A DNA stretch of 64,000 nt from Bog-257 sp963846715 (GCA_963846715.1 CAWJXA010000004.1:62001-126000); one strand, 5' to 3'; positions 8,984 through 18,645 are shown, counted from the first letter of the stretch. Program-made: numbers and translations. Notes: generated by a model from the letters alone, not told the origin.

Positions 8984-10294
8984 TTATTGCGAACTCGCTA
9001 GCGCCTTATACACCTGGCCGCCCTTCATCACGAAGTTCACGTGTTCGAGCTGAGTAATGTCCGCCATAGGATCGCCAGGAACGGCGACGATGTCGGCGAA
9101 CTTGCCCGGTTCCAGAGAACCAATCTTGTCCTGCATGCCCAGCAGTTCAGCCGCACTCATGTTGGCCGAGCGCAACGCCTGTGCGGGAGTCATCCCATAC
9201 TTCACCATCAGGGCAAATTCCTTAGCCGGATCGATGGTCCAGGCAAAGCCGCCGGCGTCGGTGCCGAAGGCGATTTTCACGCCGGCATTCAGTGCACGCT
9301 TGAACGTTGCCGCATGAATGTTGACCATGTCGATCCAAACGTGTGCTCCCGTGGCAGCGCGGCCTTCGGCGACATATTCGCCGACGAACAACGTGGGCAC
9401 GTAGTAAGTGCCTTTAGCGGCCATAGCCTTCAAGTCAGCATCGGCGATGTAGAAGCCGTGCTCGACGGAATCGACACCCGCCTCGACCGAGTTGTGAACG
9501 CCATTCAGCGCCGTTGCATGAGAGGCGACCTTGTGCCGCTCGCGATGCGCCTCGTCCACGATGGCGCGCAGCTCATCGAGGGTAAACGTAGGAACGTCAT
9601 CTAGCACGCCGTCAGGCCGCACCCGATAGCTGCGGTCGGAGTACACCTTGATCCAGTCCACTCCGTTGGAGATTTGCTCACGCACAGCCTTGCGGCCGCC
9701 TTCTGCGCCGTCCACCTCCTGCACGCCCTTGGGCACCTTCAGCTCCCAGGAATACCCCAGCAGAGGATAGGAGCCGGTCACGTCCATGGCGCGTCCGGCC
9801 ACCTGCATGCGCGGGCCGGGAATGACTCCGGCGTCAATGGCCTTCTTGATGTCCACATCGGCGTAACCGGCGCCTTCGGTTTCGAGATCGCGAATGGTGG
9901 TGAAGCCGTAACCGAGCGCACGTTGCGCCGCTACCGTGCCGAGAATGGTGCGGTACGGGGTCGAGTACCTCAGCAGCTGCACGTCGTAATCTTCGGCGGT
10001 GATATCGCCTTGCAGCAGTACGTGAGTGTGGGTGTCAATCAATCCGGGCAGGCAGACGTCGCGGGAGAGGTCGATGACTTGGGCGCCGTTCTCGGGTTGC
10101 GTATGGTCACTGAGCTGATCGATCTTTTCGCCAACGATACGCAGAGTGACGTTCTTCTGAGGAGCATCGCTCTTGCCGTCGTAGAGGGTTCCGCAGCGAA
10201 CGTAGGTGATCGTGGGCGCTGAAGATTGCTGCTTGGTTTGGGTGAAAGCGATGGTGACCGCGAGAAATAGGAAAAGGACGAGGAGAGGTTTCAT
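8984..10294 (-). CDS. Secreted amidohydrolase (imidazolonepropionase/prolidase-like)
   Basis: A 436-residue metal-dependent hydrolase with a Sec signal peptide (residues 1-18). Metal-binding HxH is in DTHTH (H89/H91); a candidate carbamylated or metal-bridging Lys is in DWIKVYSD; further ligands are in SHATAL, VEHGF and FGTDAGG. The C-terminal ALRSANMSAAELLGM and LEPGKFADIVAV are typical of the amidohydrolase superfamily. Periplasmic relatives in Acidobacteriota act on peptides or amides, but the substrate is not determined by sequence. A GGGAGCG ribosome site precedes the ATG. Confidence 0.9.
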   Translation of the reverse strand: MKPLLVLFLFLAVTIAFTQTKQQSSAPTITYVRCGTLYDGKSDAPQKNVTLRIVGEKIDQLSDHTQPENGAQVIDLSRDVCLPGLIDTHTHVLLQGDITAEDYDVQLLRYSTPYRTILGTVAAQRALGYGFTTIRDLETEGAGYADVDIKKAIDAGVIPGPRMQVAGRAMDVTGSYPLLGYSWELKVPKGVQEVDGAEGGRKAVREQISNGVDWIKVYSDRSYRVRPDGVLDDVPTFTLDELRAIVDEAHRERHKVASHATALNGVHNSVEAGVDSVEHGFYIADADLKAMAAKGTYYVPTLFVGEYVAEGRAATGAHVWIDMVNIHAATFKRALNAGVKIAFGTDAGGFAWTIDPAKEFALMVKYGMTPAQALRSANMSAAELLGMQDKIGSLEPGKFADIVAVPGDPMADITQLEHVNFVMKGGQVYKALASSQ

Positions 10295-10434
10295 GGCACG
10301 CTCCCGTATGGTGAACGACCAAAGAATACATCAGGGCATACGGAAGAACTGAGATCGATAATTGCCGCCGGGAACACGGAGAGCACCGAACTCTCTCGAT
10401 TCGATCCCCTCCGCGTCTCCCGGCGAACAGCTAC

Positions 10435-10848
10435 TTACACACCTGTTGCCGGACGTTCACACATCTTGCCGTCGCAGCAGCTCTTGCCTTTGCCGGACTT
10501 CGTCATGTCGCATTTGCCGTCTTTGCAGCAGCCGCCATCTTTGCTACAGCACGACATCTTGCCGCCCTTGTTTTCCGCCATCATCGGGCATTTCATCCCC
10601 GACTTGCCGTCCTTTGACATCATGTCGTCGTGGGACATGGGGGCGTTTTTACCGTCGGCTGACATGTGCCCGCACTTTCCGTCTTTGCCGCAGCATGACA
10701 TCTTGCCATCGGCCGTATCGTGGCTGCAGCAGGCGCAGGTTTTAGAGTTGTCGCCCGATGGGGCGGCAGGAGTTTGGGTCGCGTTCTGGGCCATCAGACC
10801 CAGAGCCATGACCAGCGTGCTTAGAATTACCAGCATCTTCGATTTCAT
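10435..10848 (-). CDS. Secreted Cys/Met/Lys-rich probable metal-binding protein
   Basis: 137 residues from the ATG at 10848, chosen because it places a signal peptide (about residues 1-21, ending in LMAQ) at the start; an in-frame ATG 12 codons upstream gives a polar extension. The mature part has about 15 cysteines, mostly in CC pairs or CCxxDGKC-like repeats, with many Met, His, Asp and Lys residues. Repeated units read MSCCGKDGKC, MSCCSKDGGCC and SCCDGKMC. This composition resembles periplasmic soft-metal (copper or similar) binding or sequestering proteins. No family was recognised. It follows nothing in the same operon; the nearest gene lies beyond about 130 bp. Confidence 0.7.
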   Translation of the reverse strand: MKSKMLVILSTLVMALGLMAQNATQTPAAPSGDNSKTCACCSHDTADGKMSCCGKDGKCGHMSADGKNAPMSHDDMMSKDGKSGMKCPMMAENKGGKMSCCSKDGGCCKDGKCDMTKSGKGKSCCDGKMCERPATGV

Positions 10849-11094
10849 AATTTCCTCAGAATTTCGGTTCTCCGCATTGCCCACCGCGAAACCATGCCCA
10901 TCTCATTCTTTCGTTCGATGTACCGGTAGTCTGTGATCAGGGTCACTGTCCTCGGGTTTGACGTAGCATGTTTGAAAATGGTGTCGGGTGTTTGAAAATG
11001 GTGTCAGGCGACTCCGAATCGTGAAGGCCGTTCGGTTTTCGGTAGAATTCATTCTTCATAGCAACGCGCACAGAAAACCTTGGAGGGTTCGAAT

Positions 11095-11880
11095 TTGAGG
11101 AACGCCGGACTGTTTATCGCGTTAGTTCTAGGTAGCTTGTCGATCGCCAGTGCCGCTCCACAGAGTGGTGACGCGCCGCCTCCTCCCACCAATCGACTAG
11201 CTACGAATGGACAGATTGGGCCGGCGGCTGTGTGGAAGCCGACCCCAGAGCTTCTGAAGCGGGTTTATGGGGTGTGCGACCAGGGCAAAGGTCCCGACTA
11301 CGATGAGTGTTTCATGGTGCATATGTCAAACGGGGGCGCGTCGCCCGAAGCGGTGCACATCACGCGTCTGATGTACAAGACCCTCGGCGAGGTCGCCATC
11401 GTGACCGATTTTAAGGAAGCCGGTCCGGTTGGCATGGCGCGCGTCGAATTTCCGCTGCGTGCGACCGACAACTCGGGATTTCTGCTGGTCAACGGAACTC
11501 CGAAGGTGCTCGACGTAGACAACCTGGACCGGTTAAACCGCGGAGCAATGGACGTCACTCCACAATTTCAGGCAGTGAAGCAGAGATATCCGGCCGCCAA
11601 TGTCTGGCCAGGCGACCGCAGTGGCTCCATGTGGCCGGAGGTAAAACCGTTGCCGGACGGAGGGACGCAGATCGTGATTGGGTATCCCATCCTTAACGGA
11701 TGCCAGACCTGCGCCCACGTGGGCCTGGCGCTGTTTGGCTGGGACTTCGATGCCAACGGGAAGTTCGAGAAGACTACCTACATACCGCTTCCGCCGCCGC
11801 CGAAGAAATTGCGGCGGGGAGAGGTTCCGCCCGCGCGGACGGAGCCTGCACCGCCTTCCGCGCCGGGGCCGTATCTGTAG
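11095..11880 (+). CDS. Secreted hypothetical protein with Pro-rich tail
   Basis: About 261 residues. The TTG at 11095 is preferred because GGAGG at 11082-11086 lies 8 bp upstream; an earlier TTG at 11080 lacks such a site. A signal peptide (residues about 1-21, ending ASA) leads to a secreted domain with four cysteines, including CDQGKGPDYDEC and CQTCAHVG, suggesting disulfides. The C-terminus (last 40 residues) is Pro-rich. The mid-region includes FGWDFDANGKFEKTTYIPL. No family recognised. It is followed by a strong terminator shared with the convergent gene. Confidence 0.7.
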   Translation: MRNAGLFIALVLGSLSIASAAPQSGDAPPPPTNRLATNGQIGPAAVWKPTPELLKRVYGVCDQGKGPDYDECFMVHMSNGGASPEAVHITRLMYKTLGEVAIVTDFKEAGPVGMARVEFPLRATDNSGFLLVNGTPKVLDVDNLDRLNRGAMDVTPQFQAVKQRYPAANVWPGDRSGSMWPEVKPLPDGGTQIVIGYPILNGCQTCAHVGLALFGWDFDANGKFEKTTYIPLPPPPKKLRRGEVPPARTEPAPPSAPGPYL

Positions 11881-11899
11881 AAGAGCACCCGTAAACAGA

Positions 11900-11928
11900 A
11901 AAAGGAGGGCAGCGAACTGCCCTCCTTT
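11900..11928. terminator. Bidirectional rho-independent terminator
   Basis: Perfect 12-13 bp stem (aaaaggagggcag / ctgccctcctttt) with a cgaa tetraloop and T-runs on both strands. It sits between convergent genes ending at 11880 and 11957 and can serve both. Confidence 0.92.
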
Positions 11929-11956
11929 TGTTGTCCGATTGGCAGAGCCGATCGCT

Positions 11957-13549
11957 CTACGGCTCGGGTACTTTGGCAAACTCCACGTTCTGTACCTGAA
12001 CGCCGCCGATCGAGACGCGTCCGTCGGTCCAGGTTACGTAGGCGCTTGAGCCCAACGCGGTGCTGTAGTCGTAGTCGCCGGCATAGCAGCTCTGAACGCC
12101 GGGGTCCTGCTGCTGTGGCTGAGGGATCAGGCCGTTACTGATGGCGATATTTGCTCCCCAGGTGACGCCGTTATCAGCCGATTGAATGCCATAGCGCTCG
12201 TAGCTGCATCCAGGGTCGGTAGCGACGTTGCACGCGCTGGTGGCGCTGCGGCGATCGTACCAGGACACCGTAACCTTGGTGCCCGGCAGCGGAGTAGTTG
12301 TGTTGTAGTTGACGGAGAGTGAAGGCATCCACTGCGTCTTGTACTGACCGCCGGAGTCGTCGTTCAGCTTCATCGGAGCTGACCAGGTGACGCCGTTGTC
12401 GGCGGACCGCACGTAGTAAATGTCTCCGTTGTCACCGCTGACCTGTCCCTTACCGGCATAGGCATAGTGAACTACTCCGTTAGGACCAACCGCCGGCTCG
12501 CCCCATCCCATGTGACGCCAGATAGGGTTGACCTTTGCAAAGTAACCGCAGGTGCCGTCGCCGACTGGACTGAAGCGCGGACCCATGGTGACCGAGGTCC
12601 AATTGAGACCGCCATCGGTGGAGCGATACATAATGTTCTGGCGGGTATCTAATCCACCGCTGCCTTCGTCCATGGCCGCGATGAACACGGTGCTCTTGTA
12701 CCCAGCCGAGGGGGGAACCGTTCCAGGAAGCGTGCCCGTGATCTGCACGTCGCGAACAAAGACGGTGGAGAGCTGTTTCGGAGTACTCCAGGTTACCCCG
12801 TCATCGGAATGGACCACGAACAGATCGCCGCCGAAGTTGTAGTCGCCATAGGAGATGTACATGCGACCGTAGACCGCGCTGTAGGGAGAGTTGTCAACCC
12901 ACATGGACTCGCGATCATCCGAGCTGCCATTGTGAGCGCAGGACGCGGTCGTCCAGTTCTGGCCGTCGGGAGACTTCCAGAGACCGATGCCCTGACCACC
13001 GCAACCGGTCACCAGGTCGCCCGCAAACCACATGTTCAACTTGGAATTGAAAACAACGATGGGGTCTCCATAGTTCTCCCCATGGCCGCTAGCAAACGGC
13101 GGAGGCAGGATTTGGGTGAAGGTTGCGCCCCCGTCAGTGGAATACGACGTGCCGGAGTAGTTGCTGCCATTGTGGTCGTTGTAGTTGACGATGACGGTGC
13201 GGTCGCCGGCTTTGGGACTGGCGAAGACCATGCTTTCGCTCTTGGTGCAGCTGGTGGGTCCGCTGCAGGTACGATTGCTGACCAGAATGTTGGGAGGAGA
13301 AGGTTCGTCGCCGGACACTTCATCGCCAGCACCGGAAGGAGTGCCACCCTGGACGACGCCACACTCAATCAGGGCCGCACCCGCACGCAGATTTTCCTGC
13401 TGCAATAGGTGAAGGGTCGCAATTTGCGAACAATCGATGCCCGTAGAAGTCATTTGGGCCCAAGCCTGAGGTTGAAGGATAAATGCTGCCAAAATGGCAA
13501 GGGAAAATGCAACGTACCAGAACGTTCTACTTCTGTCGTTGGTCTTCAT
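11957..13549 (-). CDS. Secreted BNR/sialidase-like beta-propeller protein
   Basis: About 530 residues from the ATG at 13549, which has an AGGAGAAAG site upstream and gives a signal peptide (residues about 10-31, ending in AWAQ). The body contains repeated Asp-box-like units: STDGGATFTQ, SPDGQNWTT, SDDGVTWST, STDGGLNWTS, SADNGVTWSA and SADNGVTWGA. These are hallmarks of BNR repeats in a six-bladed propeller fold. Catalytic sialidase residues (Arg triad, RIP motif) are not evident, so a non-sialidase or binding role is likely. The start lies 22 bp inside the upstream peptidyl-prolyl isomerase gene, indicating an operon. Confidence 0.85.
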   Translation of the reverse strand: MKTNDRSRTFWYVAFSLAILAAFILQPQAWAQMTSTGIDCSQIATLHLLQQENLRAGAALIECGVVQGGTPSGAGDEVSGDEPSPPNILVSNRTCSGPTSCTKSESMVFASPKAGDRTVIVNYNDHNGSNYSGTSYSTDGGATFTQILPPPFASGHGENYGDPIVVFNSKLNMWFAGDLVTGCGGQGIGLWKSPDGQNWTTASCAHNGSSDDRESMWVDNSPYSAVYGRMYISYGDYNFGGDLFVVHSDDGVTWSTPKQLSTVFVRDVQITGTLPGTVPPSAGYKSTVFIAAMDEGSGGLDTRQNIMYRSTDGGLNWTSVTMGPRFSPVGDGTCGYFAKVNPIWRHMGWGEPAVGPNGVVHYAYAGKGQVSGDNGDIYYVRSADNGVTWSAPMKLNDDSGGQYKTQWMPSLSVNYNTTTPLPGTKVTVSWYDRRSATSACNVATDPGCSYERYGIQSADNGVTWGANIAISNGLIPQPQQQDPGVQSCYAGDYDYSTALGSSAYVTWTDGRVSIGGVQVQNVEFAKVPEP

Positions 13550-14498
13550 CTTTCTCCTTTTGCACTGAGTTAGTGGAGCCCAAAGTTTGAGGCCGCGTAT
13601 TGGAACCCGACATACGCGGGGCGGGGGCAAAGTAAGCCTGGTCCAGCCAGACACCGCTCTGCTTCTTGAGATTGTCCAACTTGGCTTGCAATTTTTCCGA
13701 CTGCAGTTTCTTCTCGATGGATGGCGAGGTTTCCTGTAAGGTCAGACGGCTGCGCTTGACCAGCTGAAGCATGACCAGGGCGTCGGAAGTGTCGTCAACC
13801 ACTGCCCATTCGCCATCCTTGATGGTGAAGGCGGATTTGGCCATCTTGTCCGGCAATTCTCCCCGTCGAAATGCGAGCGGTTCTTCATCCAGCACGACAT
13901 CTTCGGGGCTGGGTATCAGTTTCGCGGGATTGCCTCCCGACGCGTAAGCCTGAACTATAGCGTCGGCCAGCGGTTTGGCTTGAGCTGGATCCACGCCCTT
14001 CGCGTTCTTGGCAGGTCCGCCTTTCTTGAAGACGAAAATCCGCCGCACTTGCACCATGTCGTAGTCGTCCAAATGGGCGGAGTAGTACGCGCTGATTTCT
14101 TCCGGAGTGGGCTTGGATTGCGCCTTCAGACTCGCGAACTCGGCGTTCGACAGTATCTGAGTACGATCGATGGCCAGCTGGCGAACCACGTCGGGCGTTG
14201 TATCCAGGTGATTGGCGACTGCCTGTTGCGAAAGCACCAGCAGCGAAGCGTAATTTTCGCCGATGGCTTCACGACTGAGGTCGGCGGGACCCTGTTGGGC
14301 CTCCAAGGTACTGATAATGGCCTCGAACTGCGCCTGGGTCACCTGAACATCTCCTACCTTGAGTACTACTCGCTGGTCGGGAGGTGCAGAGTTCGAGGGT
14401 GGAGAGACAGGAGTGGACGGCTGTTGGGAATAAACCGCGACAGCCACAAGACAAGGCAATAGAGGGCGAAGTACGGCTCGTAAGTTTATCCGGGGCAT
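13527..14498 (-). CDS. SurA/PpiC-like secreted peptidyl-prolyl isomerase/chaperone
   Basis: A 323-residue protein with an N-terminal signal peptide (about 1-24). A SurA-N-like helical region carries VLKVGDVQVTQAQFEAII near residues 45-62. A parvulin-type domain is recognisable about residues 140-270 (MVQVRRIFVFKK, EEPLAFRRGELPDKMAKSAFTIKDGEWAVVDD), and the C-terminal tail is charged. Family members assist folding of outer-membrane or secreted proteins in the periplasm. Several parvulin active-site residues are not well conserved, so it may act mainly as a chaperone. It overlaps the following BNR-protein gene, which could be a client. Confidence 0.8.
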   Translation of the reverse strand: MPRINLRAVLRPLLPCLVAVAVYSQQPSTPVSPPSNSAPPDQRVVLKVGDVQVTQAQFEAIISTLEAQQGPADLSREAIGENYASLLVLSQQAVANHLDTTPDVVRQLAIDRTQILSNAEFASLKAQSKPTPEEISAYYSAHLDDYDMVQVRRIFVFKKGGPAKNAKGVDPAQAKPLADAIVQAYASGGNPAKLIPSPEDVVLDEEPLAFRRGELPDKMAKSAFTIKDGEWAVVDDTSDALVMLQLVKRSRLTLQETSPSIEKKLQSEKLQAKLDNLKKQSGVWLDQAYFAPAPRMSGSNTRPQTLGSTNSVQKEKDEDQRQK

Positions 14499-14940
14499 CT
14501 AAATACACTACCACTTAAGAGGCGATCAGCTTTGGGGCTACAGTGGCTATTGTCCTTCGCGCGAGTCCCGACTGGGCTAGGAAGCCGCTGGTTCACCCGG
14601 ATAATGTTCGAACCACCGCTAAGAGTAGGAGCACTTCTCGTTCCAAAACTCCGGGGGCTAGACGGCACCTTAACTATCACAAACTACTGGCAGTAGTAGA
14701 TAACGCTCGCGAGAGCGACCCGAGTCCGAGTGCAACAGGTTGCACACAAACGGAAGGAATGTCGCCGCTTTGGTAGTACCCCTGGGTCACAGCAAGGTGG
14801 CGGATCACTAAAGAGACATATTCCTTCCTTGCGGCAAAGCCACGCGAATCTGCTTCCGACGTGTCGATTCGCCGAGCCTTCGACCGTCGTATAGATGAGA
14901 GCGCAGGGGCTGCGGAGAGCAGCAAGAGGGGATAGGAACC
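14499..14940. other. Intergenic region between divergent genes
   Basis: About 440 bp between divergent transcription units. It holds a few small palindromes (for example actactggcagtagt near 14683 and cgctcgcgagagcg near 14704). No gene or clear promoter was identified. Confidence 0.35.
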
Positions 14941-15807
14941 ATGTATCAATCGCCAGACACTTATACGCACACGCCGGAGTGGGCGACCGTCGAGATACCT
15001 CAAACGCTGGCGGCAGGTTGTGGCCAGGAGGTCAGCTTCGTGCCATACCTTCCTGAGTCGCAGTGGTCAGATGCCAGACGGCGGGCAATTCATGAGTTGG
15101 AGGACGTCCGCCGGGTGAGCGCCAGATTGTTCCCCCGAACGCTCCCGCAACTGGCGAGTGTGGCATGCGCCGGTTTGTGCCTTGAAGCACGCCACGCCAG
15201 CGGAGACTTCTACGATTTCTTTGACCTCGGTCCACATCGGCTGGGGTTCGTCGTAGGCGACGTGTCGGGCAAAGGGATGGCGTCGGCACTGGTACGGGCG
15301 ACCCTCCACGCCAGCCTGCGGACACTGTGGTCGGCGGGATTGCAGGACCTGCATCAGTCGCTGGCCTTGGTGAACCATCTGCTGTTCGAAAGCACTCCGG
15401 AAGCGATGTATGCCACCCTGTTTTTCGCCGAGTACGACGAGAACGCTGGGCGGTTGCGCTACGTAAACTGCGGGCATCCGGCGCCGCTTCTTTTCGGTGG
15501 CGGGAGGGTCCGGAGGCTGCAAACGACGTCGCAGGTGCTGGGACTGTTCAGCGACTGGAGGTGTTGTGTGGGTGAAGTTGAACTGGCGGCGGGCGACACG
15601 TTGCTGGTCTACACCGATGGCGTCACCGAGGCTGCGGACGACGCCGGGGAGGAGTTTGGCGAGGCGCGCCTGGTGACAATGCTGGAAAAAGAAGATACGC
15701 CTTTGCCTGAGTTGCTGCAGCAATGTGTGCGTGAAGTCTGCCGGTTCAGCACAGGGGAGGAACGCGATGATCTTACCCTGGTGGCGCTTCGGGGTGTGGA
15801 AGTGTGA
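14941..15807 (+). CDS. PP2C-type SpoIIE/RsbU-like serine phosphatase
   Basis: 288 residues. The catalytic domain spans about 70-285. Metal-binding motifs are present in order: SGDFYDFF, VVGDVSGKGMASAL, VNCGHPAPLLF, LVYTDGVTEA and RDDLTLVAL. These are typical of PPM-family phosphatases that dephosphorylate anti-anti-sigma factors in partner-switching pathways. The N-terminal 65 residues have no recognisable GAF or PAS sensor. An AGAGGGGATAGGA region precedes the ATG. No RsbV/RsbW genes are adjacent. An RsbRD-N-like gene is encoded about 17 kb away, but a link between them is only speculation. Confidence 0.9.
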   Translation: MYQSPDTYTHTPEWATVEIPQTLAAGCGQEVSFVPYLPESQWSDARRRAIHELEDVRRVSARLFPRTLPQLASVACAGLCLEARHASGDFYDFFDLGPHRLGFVVGDVSGKGMASALVRATLHASLRTLWSAGLQDLHQSLALVNHLLFESTPEAMYATLFFAEYDENAGRLRYVNCGHPAPLLFGGGRVRRLQTTSQVLGLFSDWRCCVGEVELAAGDTLLVYTDGVTEAADDAGEEFGEARLVTMLEKEDTPLPELLQQCVREVCRFSTGEERDDLTLVALRGVEV

Positions 15808-15909
15808 GGCCAGATTATTTCGGGCCGGATTTGCTGCCAGTGTAATGGGCCCTTCGACCTCGGCGCGCCCAAGTAGGCGCGCCTCCACACAGGATGACAA
15901 ATCAAAAAC

Positions 15910-17958
15910 CTACGGTTTGAAACCCACGCTTTGCCAGAGGGGAGCGCTCTCGTAGAGTACGCCATTGGCGACCACCGAGCGCACGCTGCGGATGTTGTGG
16001 ATGTTCTCCAATGGGTTGGCGTCGAGGATGTCGAGGTCGGCGCGCTTGCCCACTTCGATGCTGCCGCTGTCAGAGTCAACTTTCATGGCGCGCGCCGGGA
16101 CGATGGTCGCTGCCTGCAGTGCTTCCATGGGCGTGAAGCCGGCCTGGACGTACAGTTCGATCTCGCGATAGAGCGAATAGCCGGGTACCGTCTGGTCGGT
16201 TCCGGCAACGATGCGCACTCCGGCGTGATGCAATGCGCCAATGAGATCCAACTCCACCTGTGTGGTTTTTTGCGCGTCCGCAGCGAGCTGCGGTGGGATG
16301 CCTCCATTGACCAGTTGCTCGCGCAGTTCAGGCGCGACGTGGTCGATGCCAGGCTCCATTTTGTCGACGGGCACATCGGCCGGGCGATTTCCGAATTCCA
16401 TCAGCGCCATGGTGGGATCGATGACGGTATTGTGTTCCTTCAAGAATGCAATCGCCTTTTTGCCCTGCTCCGAGTTCACATCGAGAGACGCCAACAGCTT
16501 CAGGCGGTCGGGAAACTTAAGCTTCATCAAGTCAATATTGGCGGGGATAAGCATGTCGAGGACATAGTGAATGTGGTTGATCTGGTCCATGCCATCGTTT
16601 ACGCCGTCATAGGCGGTCATGCCAATGGGGATGTGTCCGGTTACGGTCATGCCCAGCTTGTGGGCGTCGGTGCAGACAGCCCTTACATTGTCAGACTTCA
16701 TGGAGCTGTAGATCTTGATCTGCTGAAATCCCGCGTCATGATAGCGCGTGACCCACATCTGGGCGTCGGCGGGCGAATTTACCCGCTCAATGCCAAGGGC
16801 GTAGGGGCCGTCGCCATCGACCACGCCGGCCAGCAGCATATGCGGACCGAGGGCTGCGCCGCTGTTGACCGCATCGCGTACCGCGGTTATGAAGTCGAAC
16901 TCATTGCCGACGTCCCGCACTGTGGTAACACCGGTGGCGAGATAAATCGGACCCCACTCGACCTGCTCGTAGTGGGCGTGCATGTCCCACAGGCCGGGGA
17001 TGATGTACTTGCCGGCGACGTCGATGCGCTGCGCATCGGCCGGCAGCTTCACTTTACCAGCGGGCCCGGCGGCGACAATCTTTCCGTCGCGGGTGACTAC
17101 CGTCGCGTTGGCAACGGGCGCAGCGCCGGTTCCGTCGATCAGGGTTGCGCCAGTGAAGGCAAAAGTGCCAGTGCGGCGTCCCGGCATCTGTTTGCTCAAT
17201 TCGGTGAGGGCAGCCATCTCGTCGCGGGCGGCGCTGGCCACGAACTTGCTCAGGGCGGGTTCATACTCCTCGCGCACCGCTTCGAAGTGATCGAACTCAG
17301 CATCGGTGGAAACCAGCGCAGCGAGGTTGTTGTTGCTGTCCATCCATAATGTTTCCAGTCCCCAGATCAGACCGCGGATGCTGTATCGCTCAACGTGAAG
17401 TTCGTGGCCGTCAAGGGAGATAGTTTCTGCGCCGCGGTCTTGGATTTGGACCTCGCCGGAGGGCAGCGTCGCCAGATGCGCGGGCGATCCATGTGCGCGC
17501 CAGTAACGAATGAGCGCCATCTGCATGGCGACCGGTGCGTAGCCGGCGATGGTGAAAAAACTTTGAGGGGTCACCAAGGCACGCGTGTCGCTGCCTTGGC
17601 GGATGGTCGCGCTGGATCCTTTAATCTCGACGTCGGTATCGATGGTGGAGATGCGCGATGTCCTGCCCTTGATAACGAAGCTTTGCGGCGTGTAATCGTT
17701 GGTGGCGCGGAGGGTCGCGGTGAGTGGAACTTTGCTGCCGCGATCGGTGAACTCGAAGTCGGACTTCAGCGTCAGGCCATCGCCTTCTCGGGTGATGGTG
17801 TAGGTCTCTTCGCCAATGGGCTGCTCGAACTTATGCAAGCGGAAACGGCCGGACTCTGACGACGGAGCTTGCGACAGCAGGGCAACGGGGGCGAATGCGA
17901 CGATGAAAACGAGAAGAAGATGAGTTCCGCGGAGACAAGAGAAAAATCGTGAAAGCAT
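15910..17958 (-). CDS. Secreted amidohydrolase with N-terminal extension
   Basis: 682 residues. Signal peptide about 1-30. Residues about 35-240 form a beta-rich domain of the sort found in acidobacterial amidohydrolases, and residues about 265-670 the amidohydrolase barrel. Metal ligands: HAH in LWDMHAHYE, Lys in QQIKIYSSM, His in VTGHIPIG and INHIHYV, and Asp in VAGTDQTVPG. The end has IEVGKRADLDILDANPL. Likely periplasmic hydrolase of a peptide or cyclic amide; substrate unknown. It is the second such enzyme in the window (the other at 8984-10294) but is not its close duplicate because of the extra domain. Confidence 0.88.
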   Translation of the reverse strand: MLSRFFSCLRGTHLLLVFIVAFAPVALLSQAPSSESGRFRLHKFEQPIGEETYTITREGDGLTLKSDFEFTDRGSKVPLTATLRATNDYTPQSFVIKGRTSRISTIDTDVEIKGSSATIRQGSDTRALVTPQSFFTIAGYAPVAMQMALIRYWRAHGSPAHLATLPSGEVQIQDRGAETISLDGHELHVERYSIRGLIWGLETLWMDSNNNLAALVSTDAEFDHFEAVREEYEPALSKFVASAARDEMAALTELSKQMPGRRTGTFAFTGATLIDGTGAAPVANATVVTRDGKIVAAGPAGKVKLPADAQRIDVAGKYIIPGLWDMHAHYEQVEWGPIYLATGVTTVRDVGNEFDFITAVRDAVNSGAALGPHMLLAGVVDGDGPYALGIERVNSPADAQMWVTRYHDAGFQQIKIYSSMKSDNVRAVCTDAHKLGMTVTGHIPIGMTAYDGVNDGMDQINHIHYVLDMLIPANIDLMKLKFPDRLKLLASLDVNSEQGKKAIAFLKEHNTVIDPTMALMEFGNRPADVPVDKMEPGIDHVAPELREQLVNGGIPPQLAADAQKTTQVELDLIGALHHAGVRIVAGTDQTVPGYSLYREIELYVQAGFTPMEALQAATIVPARAMKVDSDSGSIEVGKRADLDILDANPLENIHNIRSVRSVVANGVLYESAPLWQSVGFKP

Positions 17959-18000
17959 AAGAAATGATTGTATCGCCGTACGGCAATCGCAGCGAAAAGC

Positions 18001-18249
18001 TTAAGCGCTCTGGCGTTTGAAGCGGCGATAGACAGCCAGCAAAACAATTGCTGCCGCCAGTGAAAGAAAAAAGCCGGGAGCGTCACCCGGATGCCACCAG
18101 CCTATCCCGCGTCCGATGAATACGGCGATCACTGCCCCGGCCACGCCGATCAGCGTGGTGCCCACAAAACCAGGAGACTTGACTGGCAGAAGCAGCTTGG
18201 CGCACATGCCGGCAATCCATCCGATGAAGACGAGAATTATGACGCGCAC
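18001..18249 (-). CDS. GlsB/YeaQ/YmgE family membrane protein
   Basis: 82 residues with three hydrophobic segments. It has the family-typical start IILVFIGWIAGMCAKLLLP, the Gly-rich GFVGTTLIGVAGAVIAVFIG, and a short basic C-terminus. It starts at a GTG with an AAGGAGA ribosome site about 8 bp upstream. Family proteins are small inner-membrane proteins induced by stress; molecular function is unclear. Confidence 0.9.
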   Translation of the reverse strand: MRVIILVFIGWIAGMCAKLLLPVKSPGFVGTTLIGVAGAVIAVFIGRGIGWWHPGDAPGFFLSLAAAIVLLAVYRRFKRQSA

Positions 18250-18487
18250 GTGCGATCTCCTTTAGGGTGCTGCGAGAGACCGGAATCGGAGTTAACTATA
18301 CGCCACGAACGGAGGGCTTTCAGAAACAGATTCGTCGGAGCAGATGTTAGAGGGGAACCGCGCTTAGGTTTGAGGTCCCGCTTTTCCGCACAATCCACAG
18401 GCGTCCACATAGCTGCACCGAGAACGGGCGTTGAAGCGGAGGTGCTGCGGGGCTAGAGTCGAGTGAGTGAGCTACGACTTTTCGGCA

Positions 18488-18645
18488 GAGACAGCGATGA
18501 CTGATTTGTGCGGCTCGGGCTGTCTCGCTGGAGAATATGGGAAGAAAGGTAACCGTGTGGCAACACGGTTGTGGAGAGGCGACAGCAACTTGTCCGCCTT
18601 GACGAGCGAAACCCGGCCCGGTAGGGGTTACCTTTTCGATTCGCG
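18488..18645 (+). ncRNA. Candidate structured RNA element, copy 1
   Basis: No ORF explains this segment. It contains in order an 8-bp stem GAGACAGC/GCTGTCTC (18488-18526), a perfect hairpin AACCGTGT-GGCA-ACACGGTT (18551-18570), a hairpin GGCGACA/TGTCCGCC, the string TTGACGAG, and a helix GCGAA/TTCGC enclosing AACCC..GGGTT. A similar order of hairpin, GGCG-stem and TTGGCGAG recurs at about 18735-18820. It could be a cis-regulatory RNA or riboswitch-like element on the plus strand; the minus strand cannot be excluded. It does not match consensus cobalamin, c-di-GMP, TPP or glycine riboswitch motifs as I recall them. Confidence 0.35.
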
